Below, one piece after another: positions 27,401-34,557 of a stretch of 64,000 nucleotides of DNA. The stretch is taken from contig CBDDLR010000001.1 of NCBI GenBank assembly GCA_965230765.1, positions 1,054,001 to 1,118,000 of the forward strand. Reading direction: 5' to 3'. The translations under genes were made by a program, and so were the position numbers. Position 1 is the stretch's first letter. Every line of letters starts with the position of its first letter. The stretch comes from Sunxiuqinia sp965230765. Its GTDB lineage: Bacteria > Bacteroidota > Bacteroidia > Bacteroidales > Prolixibacteraceae. The notes under the pieces were generated by a model that was given only the letters and a program-made list of their open reading frames with translations, searched no databases and was not told the DNA's origin.

Positions 27401-28047
27401 TTTACCTGGAAGGTGGTCCCGTATATGATCAAGAACAATCTCAAGCAATTGCAGATTACCCTGCCACTCATTTGACAAATCCTGATGGGTTAGGAAAAAT
27501 TACTGTTAATGGTAAGAATTACCTACTGATTTGTGAAGATATAAACGGTAAAACATTCAACCGTGTTCCTGCTGAATTACTTGCAGATAACAGTACTCTT
27601 TGCGAATTGTACATGTTGGATATGACCATTGAAGATCCAACGATTGATGATCTTGTTCGCATTATGGTAGGACCAAAGGGAGCTGAGCTTACTGGTGCAA
27701 ACGGAACTCAGGATGGTAAGTCAATTATCGTAAATATCCAGCACCCATCAAGTTCAAATAAAGAACCATTTAATCATGCAACAACAGTAGCACTATCAGG
27801 ATGGAATGAAATCAGGACTGATATTGTTGATTTCTTTAAAGAAAAAAGCTTGTTCATGATTTATCCAAATCCTGCTCAAAATGATTTATACTTCAATGGA
27901 GTGTATGACATTGCCATTTATGATATAAATGGAAGCTTGATTAAAACTGAATACGAAACAAGCCATATTAGCATCTCTGACCTTTCACAAGGAACTTACT
28001 TCGTGAAAAATGGCAAAGGTGATGTTAAAAAGCTTGTTGTGAACTAA
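21493..28047 (+). CDS. Giant PhoX-like (DUF839) repeat protein with type IX sorting domain
   Basis: A 2184-residue secreted protein. After a signal peptide (ends 'LTLTAQ') comes a PhoX-type propeller half ('TNCGGIISPNGEIWTAEEYP'), then three near-identical 345-residue copies of the other half ('WGRMSFEGGCIMPDNKT', 'YLTDDYRGALFTKFVADE'), three near-identical 177-residue copies of the first half, a fourth second half, and a C-terminal type IX secretion sorting domain of about 70 residues ('IYPNPAQND', 'GTYFVKNGKGDVKKLVVN'). Homologues of PhoX are calcium/iron phosphatases, but activity here is unproven. The start at 21493 gives the correct signal peptide; an upstream ATG at 21433 does not. Internal copies are nearly identical in DNA, while the outer copies differ at most synonymous positions. 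Confidence 0.85.
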   Translation: MRKIYMSLILTCLAALTLTAQEGVKFDAKIDVDFTNIDSIQTTTSPVQTQVLFVAEVDSSLTLNRFLEPNGKSLVKDGHDFVGITQVTDDEYLISINHEKRSKSYPKTGFGGGMTVFKIKRNVDGTFDYVEQDLADGRNGVFFNVDFDNTVGETWTNCGGIISPNGEIWTAEEYPSGGNSSIMSFLPDTGDVVIDMGVIQPFNNDAAQLFAGDTIKRVENQGWMVQIDPVTSKAVRKQYNWGRMSFEGGCIMPDNKTVYLTDDYRGALFTKFVADEAGDFTSGSLYVFKTGAGEGNGNWVEMDNTDLDEMINLREKAYAKGIDFFLRLEWITEVNGKVYIAETGYDSPCKKSEWKAALDGGATPAAHHEARATAQGTTTGADSDYHDYYGRILCYDPATDEVTVYLEGGGTHAHDLEQSQAIADYPTKHLSNPDGLGKVSFGGKDWLVINEDLNGSTFNRVPAEAMEAGNKLCEMYLLDASIEAPAISDLVRIAVGPKGAELTGGNGTQDGKSILVDVQHPKDYNTFPDNNANTKALTGWDRAIRTFNNDAEQLFDGQTIKRVENQGWMVQIDPATSKAVRKQYNWGRMSFEGGCIMPDNKTVYLTDDYRGALFTKFVADEAGDFTSGSLYVFKTGAGEGNGNWVEMDNTDLDEMINLREKAYAKGIDFFLRLEWITEVNGKVYIAETGYDSPCKKSEWKAALDGGATPAAHHEARATAQGTTTGADSDYHDYYGRILCYDPATDEVTVYLEGGGTHAHDLEQSQAIADYPTKHLSNPDGLGKVSFGGKDWLVINEDLNGSTFNRVPAEAMEAGNKLCEMYLLDASIEAPAISDLVRIAVGPKGAELTGGNGTQDGKSILVDVQHPKDYNTFPDNNANTKALTGWDRAIRTFNNDAEQLFDGQTIKRVENQGWMVQIDPATSKAVRKQYNWGRMSFEGGCIMPDNKTVYLTDDYRGALFTKFVADEAGDFTSGSLYVFKTGAGEGNGNWVEMDNTDLDEMINLREKAYAKGIDFFLRLEWITEVNGKVYIAETGYDSPCKKSEWKAALDGGATPAAHHEARATAQGTTTGADSDYHDYYGRILCYDPATDEVTVYLEGGGTHAHDLEQSQAIADYPTKHLSNPDGLGKVSFGGKDWLVINEDLNGSTFNRVPAEAMEAGNKLCEMYLLDASIEAPAISDLVRIAVGPKGAELTGGNGTQDGKSILVDVQHPKDYNTFPDNNANTKALTGWDKLANVTDAQIDIDWTNTASFQTAGGGIITQTLFIGGVDEAHYLDVDGKPAGKAPVKQDHDFIGITPTDDDGYIISVNHESRTDASPNLGYGGGMTTFKVVRDAATDSLVIMERTLADGRVGKFMNVEFDNVVGETWTNCGGIIGPDGSIWTAEEYPSGGNSSIASFVPDTADVTIGVGIDAMSEIEIDIDWTNTASFQTAGGGIITQTLFIGGVDEAHYLDVDGKPAGKAPVKQDHDFIGITPTDDDGYIISVNHESRTDASPNLGYGGGMTTFKVVRDAATDSLVIMERTLADGRAGKFMNVEFDNVVGETWTNCGGIIGPDGSIWTAEEYPSGGNSSIASFVPDTADVTIGVGIDAMSEIEIDIDWTNTASFQTAGGGIITQTLFIGGVDEAHYLDAYGKPAGKAPVKQDHDFIGITPTDDDGYIISVNHESRTDASPNLGYGGGMTTFKVVRDAATDSLVIMERTLADGRAGKFMNVEFDNVVGETWTNCGGIIGPDGSIWTAEEYPSGGNSSIASFVPDTGRVIIGEGKIRPFINENEQLFAGERIQRVENQGWMVQIDPATGKAIRKQYNWGRMSFEGGCIMPDNKTVYLTDDYRGALFTKFVADEAGDFTKGSLYVFKTAADEGNGNWVKMNNDDIDEMINLRSRAYAKGINFFLRLEWITEVDGKVYICETGYDSPCKKSEWKAALNGGATPAAHHVTRATDQGTTTDADSDYHDYYGRILCYDPATDEVTVYLEGGPVYDQEQSQAIADYPATHLTNPDGLGKITVNGKNYLLICEDINGKTFNRVPAELLADNSTLCELYMLDMTIEDPTIDDLVRIMVGPKGAELTGANGTQDGKSIIVNIQHPSSSNKEPFNHATTVALSGWNEIRTDIVDFFKEKSLFMIYPNPAQNDLYFNGVYDIAIYDINGSLIKTEYETSHISISDLSQGTYFVKNGKGDVKKLVVN
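22084..25188 (+). repeat. Three tandem 1035-bp repeats (PhoX-like C-half)
   Basis: Units start at 22084, 23119 and 24154, each 1035 bp (345 codons), in frame, with only scattered differences such as GAC/GAT and TAC/TAT changes. Units 2 and 3 are the most alike. The unit encodes the second half of the propeller domain and uses GC-richer codons than the flanking and fourth copies. Confidence 0.95.
25198..26770 (+). repeat. Three tandem 531-bp repeats (PhoX-like N-half)
   Basis: Units have a 531-bp period (177 codons), shown by the recurring segment 'DIDWTNTASFQTAGGG' at 25213, 25744 and 26275. They are near-identical, and the third carries a small local change (VD to AY in 'YLDAYGKPAG'). They encode the first half of the propeller domain and follow the three second-half copies. 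Confidence 0.95.
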
Positions 28048-28069
28048 CACTCTTTTTATCTATAACTCC

Positions 28070-28101
28070 AGAACCGGATCTAAATAGGTCCGGTTCTTCA
28101 A
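28070..28101 (+). terminator. Terminator of the PhoX-like gene
   Basis: AGAACCGGA (28070-28078) pairs with TCCGGTTCT (28089-28097), a 9-bp GC-rich stem with a 10-nt loop, 23 bp after the stop. The T-run is short. Confidence 0.75.
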
Positions 28102-28111
28102 GTTTATAAAA

Positions 28112-28534
28112 ATGAGGATTGAAGTATTACTTATGCTAAGATTTTTAATTATTGTCACCTGTATATTTATCTGTACATCAGCAGATTTACTGGCTCAAAA
28201 TGCTGACGGGCGAAAAATACCGGAGAGTGCTGATCAGTTAAAAAATCCTTTGCCTACTGAAATTAAACTGGTCATGCAAGGTGCCAGAATTTACAAAAAA
28301 GTATGTTGGGTATGCCATGGTGATATAGGAAAAGGTGATGGTCCTCAATCAGCTGAACTTAATAATAAACCAGCAGATTTCAACTCTGATTTAGTACTTA
28401 GCCGTTCGGATGGGGCATTGTTTTGGTGGATTTCTAATGGAGGAAATGATATGCAACCTTTTAAAGAACTGCTCAGCGAAAAAGATCGCTGGAAAGTGGT
28501 CAACTATGTTCGAAAACTTCAGAAAAAAATATAA
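28112..28534 (+). CDS. Monohaem cytochrome c
   Basis: A 140-residue exported cytochrome. A hydrophobic signal segment ends 'ADLLAQ', then one haem motif CWVCHG in 'KKVCWVCHGDIGKGDGPQ', with a candidate axial Met in 'GGNDMQPFKELLSEKDRW' and a final helix 'VVNYVRKLQKK'. This is the class I fold of small periplasmic electron carriers. A second in-frame ATG at 28133 is an alternative start. It is the first gene of a tight nine-gene series ending in Alternative Complex III, with a 1-bp gap to the next gene, so it may carry electrons between complex and acceptor. Confidence 0.9.
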   Translation: MRIEVLLMLRFLIIVTCIFICTSADLLAQNADGRKIPESADQLKNPLPTEIKLVMQGARIYKKVCWVCHGDIGKGDGPQSAELNNKPADFNSDLVLSRSDGALFWWISNGGNDMQPFKELLSEKDRWKVVNYVRKLQKKI

Positions 28535-28535
28535 G

Positions 28536-29426
28536 ATGTTACAAAAATTACCAATCATTATTATCCTGATTTTGATTAATATCCTCTCATTTGCCCAAGA
28601 AGAAGCTGAATCAAAATTTGTGAAAAAAACATTTAGGGGAACAAGACTGATCAATACACAAACAGTAGAAAATATTCCTCAGGGTGCATTTGAATTTAAC
28701 CTGCAACACCGATTTGGAATGGCCGATTTAAACGACCGTTTCCTAAAAGACTTTATGGGACTGGACAAAACAGCAAATATACGCTTCGGGTTTGCATTTC
28801 CGGTTACCGATCGATTATTGCTCGGAATTGGAAGAACGAAGTATCAGAAAACTTTTGATTTTGAAGGAAAATACATCCTGTTAAAACAAACAAAGGACAA
28901 TAAAATACCCATTTCATTAGCAGTCTATGAAAATGTTTTTTTGCGCTCGTCTGACTATTCAAGAGTTGATGAGTCTGAGTTCAAGTCAAGATACAGGCTC
29001 TCGAACTCAAGTCAACTCATTATTGCAAGAAAATTTAACGATTGGCTTTCCTTGCAAATATCACCAACCTACATCCACCGAAACCTGGTTGAAGACTATG
29101 AGGAGAACAACATGTTTGCACTGCCAATTGCCGGGCGTATAAAAACATCCATTTTTTCTTCTGTAGTTTTTGAATATGCTCCCGTATTCAATAAACCAAA
29201 TTTTGAAACATCAAACATGGAGATAAAAAACCCCTTCTCCATTGCTTATGAATATCAAACCGCTTCCCACGTTTTTCAAGTAATTATAGGATCAACCTTC
29301 CATATTCTTGATCATCAACACTATACTACTCCTTACAGGTCATCAAGTATTTTGGATGGCCAGTTTTATTTGGGTTTTAACATGTCCCGAACATTTTGGT
29401 TTAATAAATCTACATCCCCATTCTAA
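28536..29426 (+). CDS. DUF5777-type outer-membrane beta-barrel
   Basis: A 296-residue protein with a signal peptide (ends 'INILSFAQ') and alternating amphipathic strands ('FEFNLQHRFGMADL', 'IRFGFAFPVTDRLLLGIG', 'FQVIIGSTFHI'), ending in an aromatic residue as outer-membrane barrels do. It matches the pattern of the DUF5777 family, often found beside cytochrome genes in Bacteroidota. The start is set at the ATG at 28536, one base after the cytochrome stop; the frame is open further upstream but overlaps the cytochrome. Its stop overlaps the next ATG by one base (TAATG). It may anchor or shelter redox partners in the outer membrane; this is inferred. Confidence 0.75.
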   Translation: MLQKLPIIIILILINILSFAQEEAESKFVKKTFRGTRLINTQTVENIPQGAFEFNLQHRFGMADLNDRFLKDFMGLDKTANIRFGFAFPVTDRLLLGIGRTKYQKTFDFEGKYILLKQTKDNKIPISLAVYENVFLRSSDYSRVDESEFKSRYRLSNSSQLIIARKFNDWLSLQISPTYIHRNLVEDYEENNMFALPIAGRIKTSIFSSVVFEYAPVFNKPNFETSNMEIKNPFSIAYEYQTASHVFQVIIGSTFHILDHQHYTTPYRSSSILDGQFYLGFNMSRTFWFNKSTSPF

Positions 29427-30319
29427 TGAAAAAAAATACTTTTTTACAAGCGTTTTTAGCTTTCTGTGCTATTTTATGTGCACTTGTAGCCTGTGAAAAC
29501 CTCACAATGTCAGATGTTGAGGAATGTGTTGGTGATGTGACTGAATGGGATGACCCAAATTGTGATTGCGATAATCACCAGCCCGTTTATGTATGCTTTT
29601 GCGATACCAGCCCTTACTACGATTGTGTTTGTGATACAAACACGGTGATTTGTGACTGCAATGTTTCTGAATATGAAGATAAAGGGTGTGCATGCGATAC
29701 AATTAATCAGCTGCCTTGTGACTGCGATGTGAGTGACAAAGATGACAAGAACTGCCCATGTGATGACATTGATCCACCTTGTGACTGTGATACCACACAA
29801 TTTAGGGATTGCGATTGTGATATTGCTGATCCTGTTTACGATTGTGATTGTAATGTATCTCAGTATATTGATAAAGGCTGTGATTGCGATACAATTGACA
29901 CACTATCCTGCGATTGCGATGTGAGCGAGTTCAAAGACAAAGGTTGCCCTTGTGATTCTATCGATCCACCTTGCGATTGTGATGTTACTGAATACAACGA
30001 CCCAGATTGCCCATGTGATGATACCGATCCGGAAATGCCGGAAAGTACCGTTAGTTTTAAAAAAGATTTACAACCTATTTGGGATAAACATTGTACTGAA
30101 TGCCACTTTGCAGGGCAGGAAACACCATATTTAACGAGCGATGTAGCCTATAATCAACTTACTTCTACTTCATTGTACATAAATAAAAATTTCCCTAACA
30201 TAAGTGTGTTGTATCAACAAGTAAATGATGGAATTATGCCCGATGGAAAAGACCGGTTACCACAAAGCGACATTGATAAAATACTTACCTGGATTAAAGA
30301 AGGATCTCTCAATAATTGA
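29426..30319 (+). CDS. Cys/Asp-repeat lipoprotein with C-terminal haem c domain
   Basis: A 297-residue protein in three parts. A lipoprotein signal has lipobox LVAC (C23). Residues about 33-205 are a low-complexity repeat of about 21-22 residues of the form CDCxVSxYxDKGCxCDxID, with 15 CXC motifs and about 31 cysteines, plus very many Asp. Residues about 210-297 are a monohaem cytochrome domain with CTECH and 'DGIMPDGKDRLP'. The acidic thiol-rich array looks like a metal-binding or redox domain. I know of no named family for it. The cytochrome domain resembles the next gene's product, so one arose from the other. It is translationally coupled to the barrel gene. Confidence 0.85.
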   Translation: MKKNTFLQAFLAFCAILCALVACENLTMSDVEECVGDVTEWDDPNCDCDNHQPVYVCFCDTSPYYDCVCDTNTVICDCNVSEYEDKGCACDTINQLPCDCDVSDKDDKNCPCDDIDPPCDCDTTQFRDCDCDIADPVYDCDCNVSQYIDKGCDCDTIDTLSCDCDVSEFKDKGCPCDSIDPPCDCDVTEYNDPDCPCDDTDPEMPESTVSFKKDLQPIWDKHCTECHFAGQETPYLTSDVAYNQLTSTSLYINKNFPNISVLYQQVNDGIMPDGKDRLPQSDIDKILTWIKEGSLNN

Positions 30320-30322
30320 TGT

Positions 30323-30673
30323 ATGAAAATTGTTTTCTTAATTATAATTACACTGTTTTTATTTCCCGAAGGAAACGAGAAGACAGGTATTGATGAAACT
30401 GACACAATTGTGAGCCTTAGTAAAAATCTTCAACCGATATTTAATAAGCATTGTGTAGAATGTCATTATGAAGGAGACCAAGAGCCTTATTTAACGAAAG
30501 ATCAGGCTTATGAATCAATTCTGTCAAACTACATTAATCCAAATTTTCCATATTTAAGCTCGCTCTATACACAAGTTGATGAAGGAATAATGCCTGATGG
30601 AAAAAAGAAAATTCCAGAAAAAGAAATTCAACTCATTTTGAAATGGATTAAACAAGGCTATAAGGATAACTAA
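30323..30673 (+). CDS. Small monohaem cytochrome c, paralogue of the previous C-terminal domain
   Basis: A 116-residue protein with a short hydrophobic N-terminus and one haem motif, CVECH, in 'NKHCVECHYEGDQEPYLT'. Downstream 'YINPNFPYLSSLYTQVDEG' and 'IMPDGKKKIPEKE' match the haem domain of the preceding lipoprotein, including the likely axial Met. It looks like that protein without the Cys/Asp array. It starts 3 bp after it and ends 4 bp before actA, in the same operon. The signal peptide is not followed by an obvious cleavage site, so it may stay membrane-anchored. Confidence 0.85.
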   Translation: MKIVFLIIITLFLFPEGNEKTGIDETDTIVSLSKNLQPIFNKHCVECHYEGDQEPYLTKDQAYESILSNYINPNFPYLSSLYTQVDEGIMPDGKKKIPEKEIQLILKWIKQGYKDN

Positions 30674-30677
30674 ATTA

Positions 30678-31742
30678 ATGCTAAGAGTTTTAATTGTATT
30701 TATATTCGCAATACTTCTGATTTTTAATAGTATAGCCCAAAATACCAGGGTTGATTCTATCAAAACAGGTGAACAAATCTTCAAGGGTCAGGTGGTAATC
30801 CTGGACTCTTTGAAGGCGTGTTCATCCTGCCATTGGCTGGTAGAACCAGACACTTTTAACTGGAATCCATCTGCTTATGAAATTGCTGAAACCTTTATGG
30901 AACAATCAATGGAAAAATGGGAAGAAGTAATGAGCTATTCCCTTTCAGAAAAAATGTTCGAATCGCATGAAGGCTATTTCTTTTCAATATCCGACTATGC
31001 ATACATTAATTCATATTTAAAACATCTTCAGCAAGAAACTCAAATTGAAAAGAATGAAATTTCATGGAGGATGTTCTTTTTAATTGTTTTTGGTGTACTT
31101 CTTTTTCTGATTGGTATTGACAGGATATTTTTTCGTTTCATCAATCATTCCCTCACCTATAATTTCCTTTTTATTTTGTTTGTTATTGGAATGATTTTAA
31201 CTGCAAAAGATTTTATTTATGGACTAGGTCTTCAAAAAGAATATGAACCTGATCAGCCAGTTAAGTTTTCTCACAAAACACATTGCGAGCAAAATGAAAC
31301 CAACTGTACCTATTGTCATTCTGGTGTTAAGCGAGGAAAAGAAGCTGGATTTCCATCTATTAACATTTGCATGAACTGTCATACAATGGTTCGAGAAGGT
31401 TCAAAATCAGGCGAATTTGAAATTAAAAAAGTACTTGCAGCCAATGTCAATCGGCAACCAATTCACTGGGTAAGGCTAAACAATCTGCCATCTCATGTGC
31501 AGTTTGATCATTCGCTTCACTATGTTTCCGGAAATATTGAATGCGTTGAATGCCATGGAGAAGTTGAGAAAATGGACAGGATAAAGAATATGATTGCTTT
31601 TTCCATGAAATGGTGCCTGGACTGTCACGCAGATAAACAGGTAGATTTTAACTCACACTTTTTATATAGCAACAATCAAATGACTGACAGTCTGACCGTA
31701 AAAGAAACGGGGGGATGGGATTGTATGAATTGCCATCATTAA
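30678..31742 (+). CDS. actA: Alternative Complex III ActA, hexahaem cytochrome c
   Basis: A 354-residue protein with six haem motifs. One (CSSCH) is in the N-terminal third; then two membrane helices (about 134-152 and 163-183); then five (CTYCH, CMNCH, CVECH, CLDCH, CMNCH) in the C-terminal pentahaem domain typical of ActA. 'VKFSHKTHCEQN' and 'VQFDHSLHY' supply axial histidines. Alternative Complex III oxidises menaquinol and passes electrons to cytochrome c or an oxidase. The extra N-terminal haem domain precedes the membrane anchor and is a fusion relative to a plain pentahaem ActA. It begins the act gene run. Confidence 0.9.
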   Translation: MLRVLIVFIFAILLIFNSIAQNTRVDSIKTGEQIFKGQVVILDSLKACSSCHWLVEPDTFNWNPSAYEIAETFMEQSMEKWEEVMSYSLSEKMFESHEGYFFSISDYAYINSYLKHLQQETQIEKNEISWRMFFLIVFGVLLFLIGIDRIFFRFINHSLTYNFLFILFVIGMILTAKDFIYGLGLQKEYEPDQPVKFSHKTHCEQNETNCTYCHSGVKRGKEAGFPSINICMNCHTMVREGSKSGEFEIKKVLAANVNRQPIHWVRLNNLPSHVQFDHSLHYVSGNIECVECHGEVEKMDRIKNMIAFSMKWCLDCHADKQVDFNSHFLYSNNQMTDSLTVKETGGWDCMNCHH

Positions 31743-31752
31743 AATTTAAAAA

Positions 31753-34557
31753 TTGAATAAAAGAAAAAACAACATAGAATCTTCAAGACGTGATTTCCTG
31801 AAAAAGATGGGAATATCTGCTGGCATTGGCAGCTTTTTATGGTCCTGTGAACAACAGGTAAATAAAGCCATCCCATATCTGGTGCAGCCCGAAGAAACTA
31901 CCACAAGCCGGGCGTTGCACTATGCTTCTACTTTTTACAAGGGTGGAGAGTATTGCCCAATTGTTGTTAAAACAGTTAACGGCCGACCTGTAAAAATTGA
32001 AGGAAACCATCTTTCTGAAACAACCAAAGAAGGAACTTCTCCAAGGGTACAGGCTTCAATACTCGGGCTTTATGACACTGATCGTATAAAAGAACCTACA
32101 AAAAACAACAGCCCGATTAGTTGGAAAGACTTGGATTCAGAGATCATTGGCCAACTTAAAAAATACGCTTCAGAAAACGAAAAAATCATTTTACTTGCTG
32201 AAGGAATTATCAGTCCCTCTACCCTACAAGTTATCAATGAATTCCTAAATAAATATCCCAACATTGAGTTTTTGAATTTGCCGCCAATTTCTTTAAATGC
32301 TTATTATAAGGCTATAAACGAATGTTTTGGGAATGTTGAATTGCAATTCAACTTTGAAAAAACGGACTTAATTGTTTCTTTACAAAATGACTTTCTGGGT
32401 AGCTGGAAATCACCTATTGAGTTCACCAGAAAATATTCAGACAGAAGATCTAACAACGATCAGGGTTTTCAACATATTCAACTTGAAACAAACCTCTCGC
32501 TAACAGGAAGCAATGCAGATTTACGCTTTCCCATTCAACCATCTGAAGAAAACGCAATTCTCATCTCAATTTTTAATGAATTGAATGATGATGAGAACAA
32601 AATAATTGAACCAATAAGTTCTCCATCTTTTAATGTTTCAGCAATCATTGAAAAACTGAAAAACAACAAAGGAAGATCGCTTGTTCTTTCAGGTTCAAAT
32701 AATTTTGAGAATCAATGTTTATCGTTGGCAATAAATGAATTACTTGACAATTTCGAAAACACCATTTCATTTTGTAACAGTCCTGATTTTAATTCGTTTG
32801 CGGGATTCCAGAAAGTAAAAAAAGATATTGAATCAGGTAGCCTGAAAGGACTAATTTTATATCATTCAAATCCTGTTTACAAATTTCCAGAAGAACAGTT
32901 TTTGCAAGCCATCAAAAAGATGGATTTCTCTCTTTCCATTACAAATTACAACGATGAATCAGCTCAAGCTACCAAATACTGTTGTCCTGATCATCACTTC
33001 CTTGAATCATGGAACGACTATGATTTTCAAGGAAAAGAAACCAGTTTTTCACAGCCAGTAATTCATCCTTTGTTTAAAACACGACAAGGTCAGGATAGCC
33101 TTTTAAAGTGGGTAGGAAGTAGGCAAAAATATGCTGACTTTATAAGACTGAACTGGAAAGAAAAACTAGGTAAAACTGAAAACGACCAGGCTTGGCTGGA
33201 AACGATTCAAGATGGGGTAATAAAAACTGAAAATAATAAAATATTAAAGCCTAATTTCAATTGGAGAGCAATTAGAAACATAAACTACAGTATTGATAAT
33301 CATAACATTGAATACATCGTTTATGAAAATTCTGTGATAAAAGACGGAAGCCTTTCCAATAATCCCTGGCTACAAGAATTGCCTGACCCGGTTACAAAAT
33401 CTTGTTGGGGAAATTATGCTTCCATATCACACAACTTTGCAAAAAAGAACATGCTGGAGAACGGAGATGAAATTGTCATCAATTCTGTTCTTAAACTCCC
33501 TGTTTTAATCCAGCCTGGCCATGCAGAAAACTGTCTTTCAATTGCTCTTGGATATGGTAGAAAAGGCATTGGGGAAATAGCAAATAATTTAGGGGAAAAC
33601 GCCTTTCGGCTTTGCTCTTTTAATAATACAGACACAAACTTTTTCGGTAAAGCACAAATTGAAAAGACCAACATTAAACATCATTTACCCTTATCCCAAT
33701 TACATTCATCCCTTGAAGGAAGAGACCTTGTACAGGAGTTTTCACGTGAAAACATGTTGGATAAAAAAAGAGAAGAAGAATACGTAAGTTTTTATATAAA
33801 ACCTGAGTTTAGCGGATTTCATTGGGGAATGGCGATTGACCAAAACCGTTGCACGGGTTGCAGTACATGTGTTTTAGCTTGTCAGGTAGAAAATAATATC
33901 CCGGTAGTAGGCAAAAATGAGATGACCCGCAACCATGGTATGCACTGGCTTCGAGTTGACCGATACTATTCAAAAGACAATAAAAAGGTACTTTTCCAAC
34001 CCGTAATGTGCCAGCACTGTGATGCAGCCCCTTGTGAAAATGTTTGCCCGGTTTCAGCAACCAATCACAGTAAAGAGGGAATTAACCAAATGGTTTACAA
34101 CCGCTGCATTGGAACCAGATATTGCAGCAATAATTGTCCTTACAAAACAAGACGTTTTAATTGGCTTGATTACAATAAATCCGATCTTACAAATAATAAT
34201 GAGGCTGTAGTTTCAAAAATGGCCGATCCACTTCCCCGCTTGGTCCTGAATCCAGATGTTATTGTCCGCTCAAAAGGAGTAATCGAAAAGTGCTCTTTTT
34301 GCATTCAACGAATTCAGGAGAAAAAATCATTGGCTAAAATTGAAAATCGCAAGTTAGGAGATCAAGAAATCATTCCTGCCTGTGTTCAGGCTTGTCCTTC
34401 AAAAGCAATCGTTTTTGGAGACATGAATGATGAAAAAAGCAAAATTTCAGGCTTAATTAAAAGTAACCGAAAGTATAATTTACTTGGCGAACTAAATACA
34501 ATGCCTTCGGTACATTATTTAGGAAGAATCAGAAATGAAAATATAAATAATGGCTGA
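31753..34557 (+). CDS. actB: Alternative Complex III ActB, molybdopterin-like/iron-sulfur subunit
   Basis: A 934-residue protein. It begins at a TTG and has a twin-arginine signal ('SSRRDFLKKMG') followed by a lipobox-like 'FLWSC'. The first two thirds resemble the molybdopterin oxidoreductase fold, which in ActB is thought to be cofactor-free. The last third has ferredoxin motifs: 'CTGCSTCVLACQ', 'CQHCDAAPCENVCP', 'CIGTRYCSNNCPY', 'CSFCIQRI' and 'CVQACP', holding three [4Fe-4S] and one [3Fe-4S] in characterised complexes. It relays electrons from quinol to ActA haems. It overlaps actC by 8 bp. Confidence 0.93.
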   Translation: MNKRKNNIESSRRDFLKKMGISAGIGSFLWSCEQQVNKAIPYLVQPEETTTSRALHYASTFYKGGEYCPIVVKTVNGRPVKIEGNHLSETTKEGTSPRVQASILGLYDTDRIKEPTKNNSPISWKDLDSEIIGQLKKYASENEKIILLAEGIISPSTLQVINEFLNKYPNIEFLNLPPISLNAYYKAINECFGNVELQFNFEKTDLIVSLQNDFLGSWKSPIEFTRKYSDRRSNNDQGFQHIQLETNLSLTGSNADLRFPIQPSEENAILISIFNELNDDENKIIEPISSPSFNVSAIIEKLKNNKGRSLVLSGSNNFENQCLSLAINELLDNFENTISFCNSPDFNSFAGFQKVKKDIESGSLKGLILYHSNPVYKFPEEQFLQAIKKMDFSLSITNYNDESAQATKYCCPDHHFLESWNDYDFQGKETSFSQPVIHPLFKTRQGQDSLLKWVGSRQKYADFIRLNWKEKLGKTENDQAWLETIQDGVIKTENNKILKPNFNWRAIRNINYSIDNHNIEYIVYENSVIKDGSLSNNPWLQELPDPVTKSCWGNYASISHNFAKKNMLENGDEIVINSVLKLPVLIQPGHAENCLSIALGYGRKGIGEIANNLGENAFRLCSFNNTDTNFFGKAQIEKTNIKHHLPLSQLHSSLEGRDLVQEFSRENMLDKKREEEYVSFYIKPEFSGFHWGMAIDQNRCTGCSTCVLACQVENNIPVVGKNEMTRNHGMHWLRVDRYYSKDNKKVLFQPVMCQHCDAAPCENVCPVSATNHSKEGINQMVYNRCIGTRYCSNNCPYKTRRFNWLDYNKSDLTNNNEAVVSKMADPLPRLVLNPDVIVRSKGVIEKCSFCIQRIQEKKSLAKIENRKLGDQEIIPACVQACPSKAIVFGDMNDEKSKISGLIKSNRKYNLLGELNTMPSVHYLGRIRNENINNG

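Noticed and set aside
21876..27471. Antisense open frames across the PhoX-like gene
   Set aside because: They recur with the repeat period, have no recognised domains and are shadows of GC-rich codons on the plus strand.
28288..28534. Upstream extension of the DUF5777 barrel gene into the cytochrome c gene
   Set aside because: The ATG at 28536 directly precedes a proper signal peptide, whereas the extension would overlap the cytochrome haem domain out of frame.
29500..30030. Additional open frames on both strands of the Cys/Asp repeat region
   Set aside because: Repetitive TGYGAY codons create long open frames in other phases. None has a signal, domain or start consistent with a gene, and the plus-strand frame with lipobox and haem motif explains the region.
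33738..33753. GTTTTCACGTGAAAAC palindrome as a second parS site
   Set aside because: It lies inside the actB coding sequence, encoding ordinary residues, and its outer bases do not fit the parS consensus. Other CACGTG matches (about 12771, 37476, 39115, 54432) are also coding and only half-palindromic.
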